Origin: Lachnospiraceae bacterium
Lineage (GTDB): Bacteria > Bacillota > Clostridia > Lachnospirales > Lachnospiraceae
Length of the DNA: 64,000 nt
NCBI GenBank assembly: GCA_017621815.1
Contig: JAGASK010000028.1
Location: forward strand, 1 to 64,000
Direction: 5' to 3'
This document shows, one piece after another, positions 1 through 8,288 of the stretch. The translations under genes and the position numbers were made by a program. The notes beneath the pieces were generated by a model that ran no database searches, had not been told where the DNA came from, and was given only the letters and a program-made list of their open reading frames with translations. Within the stretch, counting starts at the first letter, position 1. Each line of letters starts with the position of its first letter.

Positions 1-184
1 GGCCATGGCAGGGTAGCCAAGTCCGGAAGGGATAAACGCTGAAGGCATCTAAGCGTGAAGCCCCCCTCAAGATGAGATATCCCAGTAAGTAAGACCCCTT
101 GAAGACTACGAGGTAGATAGGCTTAAGGTGTAAGCACAGCAATGTGTTGAGCTGATAAGTACTAATCGGTCGAGGGCTTAACCA
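1..184 (+). rRNA. 23S ribosomal RNA, 3' end (partial)
   Basis: The stretch matches the conserved 3' terminal part of bacterial 23S rRNA, including GGATAAACGCTGAAGGCATC near the start and ACTAATCGGTCGAGGGCTTA near the end. The 5' part lies outside the window. The exact 3' boundary (about 184) is set by analogy with other Firmicutes 23S genes. No 5S gene follows before the terminator at 256-282. Confidence 0.95.
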
Positions 185-255
185 AAAGGCAAAAAGCTTT
201 GTTAAGGGTAATGATGATTTGATATTCGGTTTTGAAGGTATGATGTTATTAAAGC

Positions 256-282
256 AAAAAGCAGTATTGAACTGCTTTTTTT
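256..282 (+). terminator. rRNA operon terminator
   Basis: Inverted repeat AAAAAGCAGT / ACTGCTTTTT with a 5-nt loop, followed by a T run. It lies about 70 nt after the 23S 3' end and so ends the rRNA transcript. Nothing resembling a 5S gene lies between. Confidence 0.85.
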
Positions 283-332
283 GTTATTCCGATTTAAATT
301 CGAATTGATTTATAAGGATTAATCGAAATATG

Positions 333-361
333 TTGTTTGAAAAAAAAATATGTGTTATAAT
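333..361 (+). promoter_or_regulatory. Putative cheV promoter
   Basis: TTGTTT (333-338), a 17-nt spacer and TATAAT (356-361) resemble a housekeeping sigma-A promoter, 45 nt upstream of the cheV start. Assigned by consensus only. Confidence 0.55.
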
Positions 362-405
362 TTGTTACAAGGTTATACATACCCTAAGTAAAAGAGGTGT
401 ACGGA

Positions 406-1299
406 ATGGATACAAAAATTCTACTGGAAAATGGAACTAATGAATTAGAGGTACTGGAATTTGAATTAGATGGCAATGCGTATGGTATTAATGTTGCGAA
501 GATTAAAGAAATTATACCATATCAGACAGTTACTCCCATCCCCAATGCGCATCCCAGTATTGAAGGTATTTTTATGCCCAGGGATACTATGATTACGGCG
601 ATTGATTTGAAAAACTGTCTGCAGAGGGGTGTTTCTTCGGAAGGCGGTTTATTTATCATAACTAATTTCAATAAGCTTGATATTGCGTTTCATGTAGACC
701 AGGTTAGAGGTATTCACAGAGTTTCATGGGAACATATTATTAAGCCTGGTGCTACTGTTTCATCTGCTGAAGAAAGCATATCAACAGGTATTGTCAAACT
801 TGATAATCGTTTGATTATTATTCTGGATTTTGAAAAGATTGTAACGGATATTAATCCGGAAACAGGATTGAAAGTCAGTGAAATCAATGAATTAGGAGCA
901 AGAAGCAGAAGTAACATTCCAATACTGCTTGCTGAAGATTCCATTTTGTTAAACAGACTTATAGTCGATTCCTTAAAGAAAGCAGGCTATGATAATTTAA
1001 TACATACCTGCGATGGACAGGAAGCATGGGATGTTATTTGTGAATGTAAGGAAAAAGGCACCTTAAAAGACCATGTACAGTGTGTTATTACCGATATTGA
1101 AATGCCAATGATGGATGGGCACAGGCTGACTAAACTAATAAAATCAGATGATGCCACGAAGGATATTCCGGTAATCATTTTCTCATCTTTGGTTAATGAT
1201 GAAATGAGAAGAAAAGGCGAGGCATTAGGTGCTGATGCGCAGTTGTCTAAACCTGAAATCGGAAATCTTGTTAAGGTAGTGGATAGTTTAGTTCGCTGA
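406..1299 (+). CDS. cheV: Chemotaxis coupling protein CheV (CheW-REC)
   Basis: A 297-residue cytoplasmic chemotaxis adaptor. Residues about 10-150 form a CheW-like domain that couples receptors to the CheA kinase. Residues about 170-297 form a response-regulator receiver domain with the acidic start ILLAEDS and a phosphoacceptor Asp (D230) in the motif TDIEMPMMDG. The two-domain order and length fit CheV. A GTG at 397 is in frame, but GAGGTG (394-399) is spaced correctly for ATG 406, so I place the start there. It is transcribed alone, between an rRNA terminator and a hairpin at 1327-1352. CheV receivers are thought to help receptor adaptation; the receptor it serves cannot be told from sequence. 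Confidence 0.93.
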   Translation: MDTKILLENGTNELEVLEFELDGNAYGINVAKIKEIIPYQTVTPIPNAHPSIEGIFMPRDTMITAIDLKNCLQRGVSSEGGLFIITNFNKLDIAFHVDQVRGIHRVSWEHIIKPGATVSSAEESISTGIVKLDNRLIIILDFEKIVTDINPETGLKVSEINELGARSRSNIPILLAEDSILLNRLIVDSLKKAGYDNLIHTCDGQEAWDVICECKEKGTLKDHVQCVITDIEMPMMDGHRLTKLIKSDDATKDIPVIIFSSLVNDEMRRKGEALGADAQLSKPEIGNLVKVVDSLVR

Positions 1300-1326
1300 T
1301 TATAAAATGATTAGAATAAGCTTTTG

Positions 1327-1352
1327 AAGAGCCGGAAGAAATTCCGGCTCTT
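1327..1352. terminator. Hairpin after cheV
   Basis: Perfect 11-bp stem AAGAGCCGGAA / TTCCGGCTCTT around a GAAA tetraloop, 28 nt after the cheV stop. The following sequence is only weakly T-rich on the + strand, so termination is probable but not certain. Confidence 0.65.
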
Positions 1353-1380
1353 ATTAAAAATATGAGTAATGGAGAATATG

Positions 1381-2166
1381 ATGATTGAAGAAGTAATGCA
1401 AAAAATTTCTGAGGCTGAAATTATTTTAATTGGAATTGGTGAAGAATTTGAAATAAAAAAAGAAGATATAATTAACAATCAGCGATATTCCGGTGTGATT
1501 GATAAGTGTGAAAATGATAAACAGATAATTCCGTACATAGAGAAGTCCTTTTATGAAAAAAGTAATGAGGAATGTATATTACAACGTAAAAATTGTTATA
1601 TGCAGCTGGAGGAGTTAATACGGGATAAAAATTACTTTATTGTTTCGTTATGCATGGATGGATTAATACATACAGCAGATTTTAATGAAAATAGAATTGT
1701 CGAGCCATGCGGCAGTTTTAAAATGCTGCAGTGCAGTGATAAATGTACTTCTGATTTATACGATATAGATACTGCATTTTCCAAACAAATTGATGAGTTT
1801 ATTGATGGCTCAATTAAAGGGGAAGATTTGATTTGTCCGGTTTGCCCGAAATGTGGAAAGCCATTGGTTTTTAACAATATATTAGCTGAAAATTATGCAG
1901 AAGAAGGTTATCTTGAAAAATGGCAGTTATATACAAAATGGCTCCAGGGTACAGTAAACAGAAATCTCTGTATTCTGGAACTGGGAGTGGGTATGAGATT
2001 TCCTACGGTAATTCGCTGGCCCTTTGAAAAAGTTGCCTATTTTAATCAGAAAGCATCATTTATTCGTGTACATAGCAAATTATACCAGGTGGCTGAGGAA
2101 ATAAAGGATAAGAGTATTAAAATACAAGCTTCTCCGCTTGATTTCTTAAAAGAATTGTCTAATTAG
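1381..2166 (+). CDS. Sirtuin-like (Sir2 family) protein with altered active site
   Basis: A protein of about 261 residues with a Sir2 layout: an N-terminal IGIGEE segment in the position of the nucleotide-binding GAG motif, a DGLIHTA segment resembling the DGLH(x)RAG motif, two zinc-type Cys pairs (CSDKC and CPKC) and a C-terminal nucleotide-binding part. In true sirtuins a catalytic His lies in an E-x-HG context; here the corresponding segment reads EPCGS, so that His appears to be Cys. The protein may therefore lack ordinary NAD-dependent deacetylase activity or do different chemistry. GGAG at 1371-1374 fits ATG 1381 (or 1378) better than the earlier ATG 1369. Family assignment is by motif pattern, and the function is inferred. 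Confidence 0.6.
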   Translation: MIEEVMQKISEAEIILIGIGEEFEIKKEDIINNQRYSGVIDKCENDKQIIPYIEKSFYEKSNEECILQRKNCYMQLEELIRDKNYFIVSLCMDGLIHTADFNENRIVEPCGSFKMLQCSDKCTSDLYDIDTAFSKQIDEFIDGSIKGEDLICPVCPKCGKPLVFNNILAENYAEEGYLEKWQLYTKWLQGTVNRNLCILELGVGMRFPTVIRWPFEKVAYFNQKASFIRVHSKLYQVAEEIKDKSIKIQASPLDFLKELSN

Positions 2167-2216
2167 GTATTGTATGTTAAACTTAAAAACGTAAAATGCG
2201 AAAGTGGGGAAATAGG

Positions 2217-3872
2217 ATGACTACCGATGAAGAATATTTAGATAATTTGTTAAAGTCGATGGAAGAAAATTCGAATATAATTGAATCCGATAAAGTGAAT
2301 CTTGATGATATTCTTTCAGATGAAGAGAATCTGGATTCTGAAATTCACGAAGAAATAAGTCAGCTTATTTCGGATGAAGCTGCAGCCAGTCCGGAAAATG
2401 CTGCAGCTTCTGATACGGAGGTTTATGAAGAAGGAACTGGTGAGGAAGATGACTGGAATGCAAGCCTGGATGAACTTCTTTTGGCTGCAAACGGCACTGA
2501 GCAGGAAAACCTGAATCATGATGATGAAAGCGATAATATTGACGTGACGCAGATTATTGACGGCATGGATAACTTTGACGAGGATTTAGGAGAAATCAGT
2601 GAGCTTTTAAAGAAATCGGACAATAATGAGATGATAGATGATACTGCTGTCATAAAGGAGAATGATGATGATGACATGCAGGCGCTTCTTGACAATATAA
2701 AAGAGCCATTACCGGATGCAAAAGAAAAAAATAAGAAACGGGAAAAAGGTTCTCGTTTTCCGTGGGGACGAAAAAAGAAAGCTCAAACAGATGATGAAAG
2801 TACAGAAGAAATATCTGAAAATTCTGATTTGGACGATTTTGATGAGACCGGCGGAAATTCGGAGTTGTCTGATTTGAATCAAGATGAATGGAATAGTATT
2901 TCGCCTGAGCAAGATGCTGTTAATGAAATGAATCAGGAGACGATACCTGAAAAAGGAAATAAAACGGGATTTTTCAGAAGAATTTTTGATTATTTGTTAA
3001 AGGAGGAAGAAGAACCTGAAAAGGGAAGTTCCGGGGATGAAAACAGTGAAATACTAAAAGAACTGGAAGCAGAGGATAAGGCTGTTTCCAAGAAGAAAAA
3101 GAAGAAAGATAAAAAGAAAAAAGATAAGAAGAGCGGGAAGGACAGTGAGATACCTGCAGGTGATGAGGAGCAGGTAGAAGAAAGTAAGAATAAGAAGGGA
3201 AAAAAGCAGAAAGTTAAAAAGGAAAAGCAGAAAGCTGAAAAGGTTAAAACCGAGAAAGTAAAAAGCGACAGGGTATTGAGTAAAAAAGCATTAACGGTCC
3301 TGATTGCATTTTGTGCAACTATTATTGCGGCAGTTGTTTCACTTAGCAGTTTTTTACCTGATTATGCAGACAAAAAGAATGCAAGAGAAGCTTTTTATAT
3401 AGGAAATTATAAAGAAGTTTATCAGCTTTTATATGATAAGAATCTGAATGAAAGTGATGCAGTGATTTTTAACAGATCAGGTGTGGTATTACAGCTCCAA
3501 AGTAAACTGGATGCTTATAATTTTTATATAAGAACGGGAAATGAGCCCGAAGCCCTGAATGAATTACTGCAAGGGGTCATCAGGTATTGGGAATTGACCG
3601 GCAGTGATACCTATGGTGCATCAGATGAGTTGTACAACATATATCAGTCGATTTTAACTTATTTGAATCAGAATTATGGAATCAGCGAGGAAGATGCATT
3701 TGAGATTAATTCATACGATGATGATACTTACTCAAAAAAGGTTTATTCCGTTGTAAGCGGTACTGAATTTATAAAACCCGGAGATATGCAAGATGAGTCT
3801 AAAGAGCCTCAGGATATTCTGCCTGAGGAAGAAGATATCATTCAAATGGAGACAGTTAGTGAAGGAGCATAA
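2217..3872 (+). CDS. Acidic/lysine-rich single-pass membrane protein, unknown function
   Basis: Not recognised as a named family. From ATG 2217 (GGGGA at 2206-2210) it has about 551 residues. Residues 1 to about 360 are a low-complexity, cytoplasm-like region: first strongly acidic with many D/E, then lysine-rich with KKKKKDKK-type runs. One membrane helix follows (ALTVLIAFCATIIAAVV). The C-terminal part of about 170 residues is predicted outside, has helical TPR-like character around EAFYIGNYKEVYQLLY, and ends in an acidic tail. It is 3 nt upstream of hisH but has no evident link to histidine synthesis. The build (charged inner tail, one helix, outer helical domain) suggests a scaffold or envelope-associated protein; this is inference only. 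Confidence 0.7.
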   Translation: MTTDEEYLDNLLKSMEENSNIIESDKVNLDDILSDEENLDSEIHEEISQLISDEAAASPENAAASDTEVYEEGTGEEDDWNASLDELLLAANGTEQENLNHDDESDNIDVTQIIDGMDNFDEDLGEISELLKKSDNNEMIDDTAVIKENDDDDMQALLDNIKEPLPDAKEKNKKREKGSRFPWGRKKKAQTDDESTEEISENSDLDDFDETGGNSELSDLNQDEWNSISPEQDAVNEMNQETIPEKGNKTGFFRRIFDYLLKEEEEPEKGSSGDENSEILKELEAEDKAVSKKKKKKDKKKKDKKSGKDSEIPAGDEEQVEESKNKKGKKQKVKKEKQKAEKVKTEKVKSDRVLSKKALTVLIAFCATIIAAVVSLSSFLPDYADKKNAREAFYIGNYKEVYQLLYDKNLNESDAVIFNRSGVVLQLQSKLDAYNFYIRTGNEPEALNELLQGVIRYWELTGSDTYGASDELYNIYQSILTYLNQNYGISEEDAFEINSYDDDTYSKKVYSVVSGTEFIKPGDMQDESKEPQDILPEEEDIIQMETVSEGA

Positions 3873-3875
3873 GGC

Positions 3876-4496
3876 ATGACAGCGATTATTGATTATGATG
3901 CGGGTAATATCAGAAGTGTGGAAAAGGCACTGCAGGCTCTTGGAGAAGAGGTTGTAGTTACAAGAGATAAAGATATTATCTTAAAGGCAGACAGAGTAAT
4001 TCTTCCCGGAGTGGGAGCTTTCGGTGATGCAATGGAAAAACTTTACAGGTATGGTCTTGTAGAAGTAATTCATGAGGTAGTAGCAAATAATACTCCCTTT
4101 TTAGGTATTTGTCTGGGGCTGCAGCTGATGTTTGAGCGAAGTGATGAGAGTGAAGGCGTAGAAGGGCTCGGAATATTGAAAGGGGAAATATTGAGAATAC
4201 CCGATAAGCCGGGATTAAAGATTCCTCATATCGGATGGAATTCTGTTTCTTATCCGAATCAGGGACGGCTTTTTAATGGATTACCGGAAAATGCTTATGT
4301 ATATTTTGTCCATTCTTATTATTTAAAGGCGGCAGAAGAAAGTATTGTTACTGCTGTCACAGAATATGGAACAACTATTCATGCTTCAGTAGAAAAAGGC
4401 AATGTCTTTGCGTGCCAGTTTCATCCGGAAAAAAGCTCGGAGGTGGGGCTGACAATTTTAAAAAACTTTATCTCTGTTAATAGGGAGGACCGATAA
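3876..4496 (+). CDS. hisH: Imidazole glycerol phosphate synthase, glutaminase subunit HisH
   Basis: A 206-residue class I glutamine amidotransferase that releases ammonia from glutamine for HisF in histidine and purine-intermediate synthesis. The nucleophile elbow GICLGLQ places the catalytic Cys at residue 79, and the His-Glu part of the triad is in FHPEKS near the C-terminus. The oxyanion-strand segment [10 protein letters not shown] is present. Its stop codon overlaps the hisF start by one base (TAATG), which implies translational coupling of the two subunits. The other his genes are not in this window. Confidence 0.96.
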   Translation: MTAIIDYDAGNIRSVEKALQALGEEVVVTRDKDIILKADRVILPGVGAFGDAMEKLYRYGLVEVIHEVVANNTPFLGICLGLQLMFERSDESEGVEGLGILKGEILRIPDKPGLKIPHIGWNSVSYPNQGRLFNGLPENAYVYFVHSYYLKAAEESIVTAVTEYGTTIHASVEKGNVFACQFHPEKSSEVGLTILKNFISVNREDR

Positions 4497-5257
4497 TGCA
4501 TACGAAAAGAATAATTCCCTGTTTGGATGTTAATAACGGAAGAGTGGTAAAGGGAACAAATTTTGTAAATCTGCGTGATGCAGGAGATCCGGTGGAAGTA
4601 GGGAAGCAGTACGATAAGGCCGGAGCGGATGAATTAGTGTTTCTGGATATTACAGCATCTTCCGATGCAAGAAGCATTAAGGCAGAATTGGTGAGAAGGG
4701 TTGCGGAAACAGTTTTTATTCCTTTTACCGTAGGCGGCGGAATCAGGACTGTTGATGATTTCAGGATGATCCTCAGAGAGGGAGCGGATAAAGTGGCAGT
4801 TAATTCCGCTGCTATTATGAATCCTGCTCTAATCAGCGAGGCTGCTGAAAAATTCGGCAGTCAGTGTGTAGTGGTTGCGATTGACGCTAAGAGGAATGCT
4901 GATGGTTCCTGGAATATCTTTAAAAACGGCGGCAGGATTGATATGGGAATTGATGCTGTGGAATGGGCAATGAAAGCTGAGAAGCTCGGTGCAGGGGAAA
5001 TTCTTCTGACCAGTATGGATTGTGACGGTACTAAGGCAGGATATGATATTGAATTGACAAAAACTGTTGCTGAAAATGTATCCATTCCGGTAATTGCTTC
5101 CGGCGGTGCAGGCACGAAAGAACATTTTTATGATGCACTTACGAAAGGAAAAGCAGAGGCAGTGCTTGCTGCATCTTTATTTCATTATAAAGAACTTGAA
5201 ATCAATGATTTAAAAAAATATCTGAGAGACAGAGGCGTTTCTGTAAGAATGCAGTAA
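4496..5257 (+). CDS. hisF: Imidazole glycerol phosphate synthase, cyclase subunit HisF
   Basis: A 253-residue (beta/alpha)8 barrel that uses ammonia from HisH to convert PRFAR to imidazole glycerol phosphate and AICAR. Diagnostic segments are [16 protein letters not shown] at the N-terminus (including the catalytic Asp of strand 1), FTVGGGIR in the middle, [13 protein letters not shown] (second catalytic Asp) and IASGGAGT at the phosphate site. Length matches the family. It directly overlaps hisH. Confidence 0.97.
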   Translation: MHTKRIIPCLDVNNGRVVKGTNFVNLRDAGDPVEVGKQYDKAGADELVFLDITASSDARSIKAELVRRVAETVFIPFTVGGGIRTVDDFRMILREGADKVAVNSAAIMNPALISEAAEKFGSQCVVVAIDAKRNADGSWNIFKNGGRIDMGIDAVEWAMKAEKLGAGEILLTSMDCDGTKAGYDIELTKTVAENVSIPVIASGGAGTKEHFYDALTKGKAEAVLAASLFHYKELEINDLKKYLRDRGVSVRMQ

Positions 5258-5281
5258 TAAAGAAAAGAAGGTACAAGTGTT

Positions 5282-5962
5282 ATGGCGATGATTACAAATG
5301 ACTGGCTGGATACTATTAAAGGTGAATTTGCCAAGCCTTATTATAAGGATTTATATCAATTTGTGTTAAAAGAGTATAATACTCACGTGATTTATCCTCC
5401 GGCAGATGATATTTTCAATGCATTTCACTTTACACCGCTCAGTAAGGTGAAGGTGTTGATTTTGGGACAGGATCCGTACCACAATGAGCATCAGGCTCAT
5501 GGGCTTTCTTTTTCCGTATTGCCGGATCAGCCTGATATACCGCCGTCACTCCAGAATATTTATCAGGAATTGCATGAAGATTTGGGGTGTTATATCCCTA
5601 ATAATGGTTATCTGAAAAAATGGGCGGATCAGGGAGTTCTGATGCTGAACACGGTTTTGACAGTACGCGCGCATCAGGCTAATTCTCATCAGGGAAAGGG
5701 CTGGGAGCAATTTACGGATGCTATTATTAATGTAGTTAATGAGCAGGACAGGCCCATTGTTTATCTGCTTTGGGGAAGACCGGCACAGAGTAAGATTCCC
5801 ATGCTCACAAACCCTAAACATTTAATCTTAAAGGCACCGCATCCAAGCCCGCTATCTGCTTACAGGGGATTTTTCGGATGTAAGCATTTCAGTCAAACAA
5901 ATGAGTTCCTGGTAAAGAACGGACTTGAACCGATTGACTGGCAGATTGAGAATATTGATTGA
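5282..5962 (+). CDS. ung: Uracil-DNA glycosylase
   Basis: A 226-residue family 1 uracil-DNA glycosylase that removes uracil from DNA to start base-excision repair. The water-activating motif GQDPYH (Asp64) and the C-terminal HPSPLSA loop that holds the catalytic His are intact. Length is typical. AGAAGG at 5266-5271 precedes ATG 5282; ATG 5288 is an alternative start. It follows hisF by 24 nt and may share its transcript. Confidence 0.97.
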   Translation: MAMITNDWLDTIKGEFAKPYYKDLYQFVLKEYNTHVIYPPADDIFNAFHFTPLSKVKVLILGQDPYHNEHQAHGLSFSVLPDQPDIPPSLQNIYQELHEDLGCYIPNNGYLKKWADQGVLMLNTVLTVRAHQANSHQGKGWEQFTDAIINVVNEQDRPIVYLLWGRPAQSKIPMLTNPKHLILKAPHPSPLSAYRGFFGCKHFSQTNEFLVKNGLEPIDWQIENID

Positions 5963-5994
5963 GAAATTTTATCGTTGGAAACAAGAATATTGTA

Positions 5995-6060
5995 TTGACA
6001 AAATACCAGAACTTTATTATAGTGTTCCTGTAAAGAACTACTAATGAAGTTCTGGCTTTT
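5995..6060 (+). promoter_or_regulatory. Promoter and nested inverted repeats upstream of the trmB-like/lysA operon
   Basis: TTGACA (5995-6000), a 17-nt spacer and TATAGT (6018-6023) form a near-consensus promoter. CCAGAACTT (6006-6014), inside the spacer, is exactly complementary to AAGTTCTGG (6047-6055). A further copy, AGAACT (6034-6039), can pair with AGTTCT (6048-6053) just before a T run. The repeats may be an operator for the adjacent TrmB-type regulator or a leader hairpin. Confidence 0.6.
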
Positions 6061-6099
6061 TTATAAAAGAATTTTTCGGGATGAATAGAGGGGGAATCG

Positions 6100-6828
6100 A
6101 TGGAAGAAAATGCCGTACTGGATAAGCTTGGATTATTTGGATTAACCAGGCAGGAAGCAACAATTTATCTTTGTCTGTATCGTAACGGTGAGCTTACCGG
6201 TTATGAAGTGGCAAAATATACCGGAATATCCAGATCCAATGTTTACAGCGGGCTTTCCGGTCTCGCAGATAAAGGAGCTGCGTATCTGGTGGAAGGAAAT
6301 GCCAGCAAATATGTGGCGGTTCCTATAGAACGATTTTGTGAAAATAAAATCAGAAGTCTGAATGATGAAAAGCAATATCTGATTAAAAATGTACCTGCAA
6401 TGAAAGAAAAAGAAGTGGGTTACATTACCATTACGGGAAGCAGAAATATTCGGGATAAGATGATTGAAATGCTGAATGAAGCAGAAAAAAGAGTTTATTT
6501 TTCAGCATCTTTAGCAATAATAGAAGAGCTTAAGGAAGAATTCCTGAAGGTTCTTAATAAGAAAATCAAGCTGGTATTTATAACGGATGGAAGGCCTGAA
6601 GACGAAGTGATTTACAGGGATGCTGTTTTCTATATAGGAGGAGACAGAGGAAATAATATCAGAATGATTATAGATTCAGAATATGCCCTTACGGGTGAAA
6701 TTACAGGAAAAAGGGATGATACCTGTCTTTATACAGGTCAGGAAAATTTTATCAGGGTATTTAAGGAAGCATTGCGGAATGAAATGAAGCTGATAGAGCT
6801 TACGGAAGGAGAAATAAAAAATGAGTAA
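6100..6828 (+). CDS. TrmB-family transcriptional regulator
   Basis: A 242-residue regulator. Residues about 5-80 form the TrmB winged helix, with the typical GLTRQEATIYLCLYRNGELTG and ISRSNVYSGLSGL segments. Residues about 105-240 form a PLD-like effector-binding domain. The last eight bases overlap lysA, so the two are co-transcribed and probably translationally coupled. This suggests control of lysine or diaminopimelate supply, but the effector is unknown. The promoter upstream contains nested inverted repeats that could be its own operator. Confidence 0.85.
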   Translation: MEENAVLDKLGLFGLTRQEATIYLCLYRNGELTGYEVAKYTGISRSNVYSGLSGLADKGAAYLVEGNASKYVAVPIERFCENKIRSLNDEKQYLIKNVPAMKEKEVGYITITGSRNIRDKMIEMLNEAEKRVYFSASLAIIEELKEEFLKVLNKKIKLVFITDGRPEDEVIYRDAVFYIGGDRGNNIRMIIDSEYALTGEITGKRDDTCLYTGQENFIRVFKEALRNEMKLIELTEGEIKNE

Positions 6829-8092
6829 AGTACCGTTTATAACTAAGGAAAAGGCAGAAGAAATCACAAAAACATATCCAACGCCTTTTCATATCTATGA
6901 CGAAAAGGGAATAAGAGAGAATGCAAAGGCAGTAAAAGAGGCGTTTGCATGGAATCCCGGATTCAAAGAATATTTTGCTGTAAAGGCAACGCCTAATCCC
7001 TGTCTGATACAAATATTGAGAGAATACGGATGCGGATGTGACTGTTCATCCATGACAGAGTTGATGCTCAGTAAAGCCATGGGTGTTTCAGGAGAAGATA
7101 TTATGTTTTCCTCTAACGATACGCCTGCGGAGGAATATGCATATGCTGCTAAAATCGGCGCTATAATTAATTTGGATGATATTACCCATATTGATTTTGT
7201 GGAAGGAATTTTGGGCAGTCTTCCCGAAACTATGAGCTGCAGATTTAATCCCGGCGGTGTATTTAAAATGAGCAACGGCATTATGGATAATCCGGGTGAT
7301 GCCAAATATGGTTTCACTACAGAGCAGATGTTTGAAGGATACAGGATTTTAAAGGAAAAAGGCGTAAAAAATTTCGGAATTCATGCTTTTCTTGCCAGCA
7401 ACACTGTAACAAATGAATATTATCCCATGCTTGCCAGACAGCTTTTTGAACTGGCAGTAAAGCTGGAAAAGGAAACCGGAGCTGATATTAAGTTTATTAA
7501 TCTTTCAGGAGGCGTGGGTATTCCTTATAAGCCGGAGCAGGAAGCCAATGATATCAGGGAAATCGGCGAAGGTGTCCGTAAAGTGTATGAAGAAGTTTTA
7601 GTACCTGCCGGGATGGGAGACGTTGCCATCTATACGGAAATGGGACGCTTTATGATGGGGCCTTATGGACAGCTTGTGACAAAAGCAATTCATGAAAAAC
7701 ATACTCATAAGGAATACATCGGTGTCGATGCCTGTGCGGTGAACCTGATGCGTCCTGCTATGTATGGAGCCTATCATCATATTACAGTTTTGGGTAAGGA
7801 AGACCTGCCCTGCGACCATAAATATGATGTAACCGGTTCTCTGTGCGAAAATAACGATAAATTTGCTGTGGACAGAATGCTGCCTGAAATTGAAAAGGGA
7901 GATTATCTGGTAATTCACGATACAGGAGCTCATGGTTATGCCATGGGATATAATTATAACGGCAAGCTGAAATCTGCAGAATTATTGTTAAAAGAGGACG
8001 GCAGCGTAGAGTTAATCAGAAGGGCTGAAACTCCCAGAGATTATTTTGCTACGCTGGATTGCCTGCCCATATATGATAATTTTGAATTTTAA
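6821..8092 (+). CDS. lysA: Diaminopimelate decarboxylase
   Basis: A 423-residue PLP-dependent fold-III decarboxylase that converts meso-diaminopimelate to L-lysine. The Schiff-base lysine is K55 in YFAVKATPNP. The phosphate-binding glycine loop is in LSGGVGIPY, and the C-terminal catalytic segments are TGSLCENNDKF and HDTGAHGYAMGYNYNG. Length matches LysA. A related diamine decarboxylase cannot be fully excluded. The start overlaps the upstream regulator by 8 nt. No lysine riboswitch is visible upstream. Confidence 0.9.
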   Translation: MSKVPFITKEKAEEITKTYPTPFHIYDEKGIRENAKAVKEAFAWNPGFKEYFAVKATPNPCLIQILREYGCGCDCSSMTELMLSKAMGVSGEDIMFSSNDTPAEEYAYAAKIGAIINLDDITHIDFVEGILGSLPETMSCRFNPGGVFKMSNGIMDNPGDAKYGFTTEQMFEGYRILKEKGVKNFGIHAFLASNTVTNEYYPMLARQLFELAVKLEKETGADIKFINLSGGVGIPYKPEQEANDIREIGEGVRKVYEEVLVPAGMGDVAIYTEMGRFMMGPYGQLVTKAIHEKHTHKEYIGVDACAVNLMRPAMYGAYHHITVLGKEDLPCDHKYDVTGSLCENNDKFAVDRMLPEIEKGDYLVIHDTGAHGYAMGYNYNGKLKSAELLLKEDGSVELIRRAETPRDYFATLDCLPIYDNFEF

Positions 8093-8128
8093 GAAAAACG
8101 TTTGAATAAAAAAACTTGAATAAAAAAC

Positions 8129-8171
8129 TTGTCAATAACAGCCGAATATGCTATTATAATATTCGGCTGTT
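8129..8171 (+). promoter_or_regulatory. tRNA-Leu promoter overlapped by a 13-bp palindrome
   Basis: TTGTCA (8129-8134) followed by TATTAT (8152-8157, 17-nt spacer) or TATAAT (8155-8160) is a plausible promoter for the tRNA genes downstream. AACAGCCGAATAT (8137-8149) and ATATTCGGCTGTT (8159-8171) are perfect inverted repeats flanking the -10 region. They may be the lysA transcript-end hairpin or an operator. Confidence 0.55.
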
Positions 8172-8191
8172 AAAGCAGCTTATAGATATAT

Positions 8192-8265
8192 GCCGGCATG
8201 TCGGAATGGCAGACGAGGCAGACTCAAAATCTGTTGTGGGCAACCACGTGTGGGTTCAAGTCCCA
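8192..8265 (+). tRNA. tRNA-Leu(CAA), 5' part, split by the integrated element
   Basis: Positions 8192-8265 give a tRNA-Leu from the 5' acceptor strand GCCGGCA through the D arm, anticodon arm (loop CTCAAAA, anticodon CAA), long variable arm and T arm. The 3' acceptor strand does not follow: TCCATAA at 8267-8273 pairs with GCCGGCA at only two of seven positions. The matching TGCCGGC plus discriminator A is 5.3 kb away at 13597-13604. This copy therefore cannot make a normal acceptor stem and is probably non-functional while the element is integrated. Confidence 0.9.
8217..8265 (+). repeat. attL core (49-bp direct repeat)
   Basis: Identical to 13547-13595 over 49 bp. The repeat runs from just before the anticodon stem of tRNA-Leu to the end of the T arm and differs immediately outside on both sides. 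It marks the left junction of the integrated element. Confidence 0.93.
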
Positions 8266-8288
8266 TTCCATAACAACAGACCACAAAT

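Noticed and set aside
6700-7100. Lysine riboswitch for lysA
   Set aside because: lysA overlaps the TrmB-type gene and no lysine aptamer-like sequence is visible in the leader at 6025-6099.
8192-8275. First tRNA-Leu as a complete functional gene
   Set aside because: The 3' acceptor strand does not pair with GCCGGCA; the matching strand is at 13597-13603.
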